A stretch of DNA of 64,000 bases from Halosolutus gelatinilyticus. Lineage in GTDB: Archaea > Halobacteriota > Halobacteria > Halobacteriales > Natrialbaceae. Each line of letters opens with the position of its first letter. Position 1 is the first letter of the stretch. The stretch spans positions 3,534,001 to 3,598,000 of the forward strand of contig NZ_CP095491.1 of NCBI RefSeq assembly GCF_023028105.1. Direction: 5' to 3'. The position numbers and the translations under genes are program-made. Below, one piece after another: positions 62,092 through 64,000 of this stretch. The notes under the pieces are model-generated. The model searched no databases and was not told where the DNA came from. It worked only from the letters and a program-made list of their open reading frames with translations.

Positions 62092-63480
62092 ATGCCAACT
62101 CCATCCGACAACCACGGATTCGATCTCGGCTACGAGAGCGGCGAAGAGTGGGACTACAACGACGAGTTCGAAACGCTCGAGGAGCGGGTCCCGGTCGTCG
62201 CCGACGACGCCGATCGCGACGGGTACACCCCGTACGAAAACTCGGTGTTCCTCGCCCGAGATACGGGCGACGTCTACGTCGGCACCGAGACGGACTGGGA
62301 ACACCGCGGCAACGTTACCGAACAGACGGTCCCCGTTACCGCGTACGGCGCCGTCGGAGACGGCGTCACCGACGACACGCAGGCGATCCAGGACGCGATA
62401 GACGACGTTCATTTCGGCGTCTTCTTTCCCGAACCCGAGGACGCCTACCTCGTCTCCGAACCGATCGAATTCGGCCACGGGGGGCATTCGCGGTACCTCC
62501 ACGGGAACGGCGAAGTCACCATCCGAGCCGACCCGGATGGAACGTGGCCGGACGGAAACGGCGTCCTGAACAGACCGAAACGAACCGAGTGGATCGACGG
62601 TCACAATCTGACCGTCCGCGATCTGACCGTCGACGCTAACGGCGCCGCCGATCACGCACTTCGAATCAGTGCATCGGGTGCCGACGTGAACATCGTACTC
62701 GACGTGACGAACGTCCACGGCATCCGCGCCGCGAGTCACGGCTTCGCGATCCACCGGCCGATCGTCTCGCGAATCGGCACCTGTCGCGCCCAGTACAACG
62801 GCGGGAGCGGCTTTCTCGTCACCGGCCACGGAACGTCGACCCAGTTTACCACCTGTTACTCCCTCGACAACGACGGTCACGGCTACGAGATTCACCTGAT
62901 GGATTACGCGGGTCTCGTCAACTGTGCGGCGGACAGAACCCGACGCGGCTACTCCCTTCACGGGACCGACGGCCACCGAAACATCGCGCTCGAGATCCAC
63001 CACTGCGGCGTCGAGTGGCCGGCAGCGGAAGCCTACTACCTCGAGAGCATCAACAACGCGCACATCGTCGCGCCGCACGTCCACGATCCCAGCGACGACC
63101 ATCCCATGCTCTCGTTCAACGCGTTCACCCGGATCACGGTGTCGAACTTCGTCTCGTTCGTCGAACCGCAGAACGCTCCCGTCGTCTCCGTGAACGCGGC
63201 CGGCGAGAACCAGACCCACTATCCGGATCTGTTGCACTTCGAGAACTCGCGGTTCGCCTCGATCGAGGGCGGCGACCTCGACCTCCGGTGGGTGTTGAGT
63301 TCGTACGGACTCGAGCTCGAGGACGACTCCCAGCTCGCGGAGTACAGCGTCAACGGCGACCTCTACTGCGGCGGCGACGACGGCAACGGTGTGATCGTCC
63401 GAGACCGTTCGACCGGCGCCCCTTACCGGATCACCGTCGAGGACGGGGAGGTCGTCGCCGACCCGGTGAACGAGCGATAG
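62092..63480 (+). CDS. Pectate-lyase-like right-handed beta-helix protein
   Basis: A 462-residue protein. Residues 1-75 form an acidic N-terminal module with Y-E-N-S-V-F-L-A-R-D-T-G-D-V-Y-V, a pattern like virus tail-fibre or tailspike head modules. Residues 80 onward start with V-T-A-Y-G-A-V-G-D-G-V-T-D-D-T-Q-A-I, the Pectate_lyase_3 opening, followed by about ten turns of short strands with N-G-G-S-G-F-L-V and G-H-G-Y-E-I type repeats. No signal peptide is present. It may bind or cut a surface polysaccharide. Confidence 0.85.
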   Translation: MPTPSDNHGFDLGYESGEEWDYNDEFETLEERVPVVADDADRDGYTPYENSVFLARDTGDVYVGTETDWEHRGNVTEQTVPVTAYGAVGDGVTDDTQAIQDAIDDVHFGVFFPEPEDAYLVSEPIEFGHGGHSRYLHGNGEVTIRADPDGTWPDGNGVLNRPKRTEWIDGHNLTVRDLTVDANGAADHALRISASGADVNIVLDVTNVHGIRAASHGFAIHRPIVSRIGTCRAQYNGGSGFLVTGHGTSTQFTTCYSLDNDGHGYEIHLMDYAGLVNCAADRTRRGYSLHGTDGHRNIALEIHHCGVEWPAAEAYYLESINNAHIVAPHVHDPSDDHPMLSFNAFTRITVSNFVSFVEPQNAPVVSVNAAGENQTHYPDLLHFENSRFASIEGGDLDLRWVLSSYGLELEDDSQLAEYSVNGDLYCGGDDGNGVIVRDRSTGAPYRITVEDGEVVADPVNER

Positions 63481-63604
63481 GTGAATCGCCACCGACAACG
63501 AACCGGTCCCGTCGCTCGACCGGCTCTCCCCGACTCGGTCCCCGAACGGTGCACTGCAGCGCCATGGACGACCGGACGGTCCGCCGATCGAACCGCCGGC
63601 AGCA

Positions 63605-64000
63605 TTACGCTTCGTCGTCAGTCACCTCTACCCAGAGGTCGACGTAATAGTCCGCGTTTTTGACGGACGGGTCGTCCGGCACGTCCCCATCAAGGTACAG
63701 CAGCCAGACGATTCGGACGTCCCGGCCCGTGATCGTCGGCTGGAATTCGTCCGTCCGGAGCCGCGTCTCGTCGTGTTCGAGGCGGATGTCGAACCTGTCG
63801 AGTTCGCGTTGCTCGTCGACGACTACCTCGGATTCGTTCGACTCGATATCCTGTTCCGCGACGACGACAGTGTAGTTCACTGGCCGGTGTTCGTGGTTGT
63901 CGATGCCGACGATTACCTCGCGTTCCTCGCCGAGTTCGAACTCGGTCGGGTAATCGTCGGCGACCAGCTCGCCGTCCTCGTCCTCGGTCAGGAGGTAGAT
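63605..64000 (-). CDS. DUF1616 protein (N-terminus outside window)
   Basis: The last 131 codons of a frame continuing past the right edge. Y-P-T-E-F-E-L-G-E-E and V-I-V-G-I-D-N-H-E-H-R-P-V-N-Y-T are the hallmark of DUF1616, whose members have N-terminal membrane helices and this extracellular beta domain. Often near haloarchaeal surface-glycan or S-layer genes. Confidence 0.85.
   Translation of the reverse strand: MYLLTEDEDGELVADDYPTEFELGEEREVIVGIDNHEHRPVNYTVVVAEQDIESNESEVVVDEQRELDRFDIRLEHDETRLRTDEFQPTITGRDVRIVWLLYLDGDVPDDPSVKNADYYVDLWVEVTDDEA

Noticed and set aside
61883..62110. Microprotein and beta-helix protein as one gene split by a frameshift
   Set aside because: The frames differ and the join would need more than a one-base change near the stop; each has its own start and sensible ends.
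1..64000. CRISPR arrays, rRNA genes, complete insertion sequences, replication origins
   Set aside because: No regularly spaced repeats, rRNA-like segments, transposase genes or Orc/Cdc6 context were found by reading.

Overview
The window looks like chromosomal DNA of a halophilic archaeon (class Halobacteria; a Natrialbales-type genome is my guess, not shown). The signs are high GC with very many CGATCG words, strongly acidic proteins, Tat-type lipoproteins, Bat/HTH-10 regulators, HalOD1, DUF1616, DUF2206 and KorAB genes, TATA boxes about 25-28 bases before start codons (leaderless mRNAs), and a tRNA-Trp gene whose intron is a C/D-box guide RNA.

Layout. 0-21 kb is mostly ordinary chromosome: a truncated RND/MMPL exporter, a small KOW/SH3-like protein, a COG1325 RNA-binding protein, a 7TM-PAS histidine kinase, a stand-alone YcaO enzyme, lipoprotein, acetyltransferase, cupin and thioesterase genes, a sodium:solute symporter with a small membrane partner, an SDR, cytidylate kinase, an acyl-CoA synthetase, an HTH-10 regulator with a divergent hydrolase, IMP dehydrogenase and a DUF5794-type membrane protein. 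At 21.4 kb lies tRNA-Trp. It is followed by a roughly 2 kb, AT-richer patch holding a gene remnant, small membrane proteins, a frameshifted gene, a 42-residue zinc ribbon and two diverged 90-base direct repeats. This is an accessory insertion next to a tRNA.

23.7-27.9 kb is a signalling island. A GAF-PAS-PAS-PAS histidine kinase is flanked by two paralogous receiver-only proteins, both with Glu in place of the phosphorylatable Asp and Pro in place of an acidic-pocket residue. 28-51.6 kb is mixed metabolism and regulation: crotonase, a second HTH-10 regulator, a HExxH membrane protein, an HTH-GNAT fusion, YchF, a UbiA prenyltransferase, a ThDP enzyme convergent with a GlcD-type oxidase, an F420-type oxidoreductase, EamA and MFS transporters, an aminotransferase, KorAB with a divergent flavin reductase, methylmalonyl-CoA epimerase and an aldo/keto reductase. 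51.7-64 kb is a surface-glycan cluster: three GT2 and one GT4 glycosyltransferases, a polysaccharide deacetylase, a flippase, a DUF2206 polytopic protein, a pectate-lyase-like beta-helix protein preceded by a Tat-like microprotein, and the end of a DUF1616 gene.

The most interesting items are the paired degenerate receivers around the PAS kinase, the orphan YcaO, the repeat-flanked module beside tRNA-Trp, several very small zinc-finger proteins, and strong promoters in front of tiny or absent reading frames. GC-rich haloarchaeal DNA leaves long open frames opposite real genes; I left these out. All functional calls come from reading motifs by eye; no database search was run.
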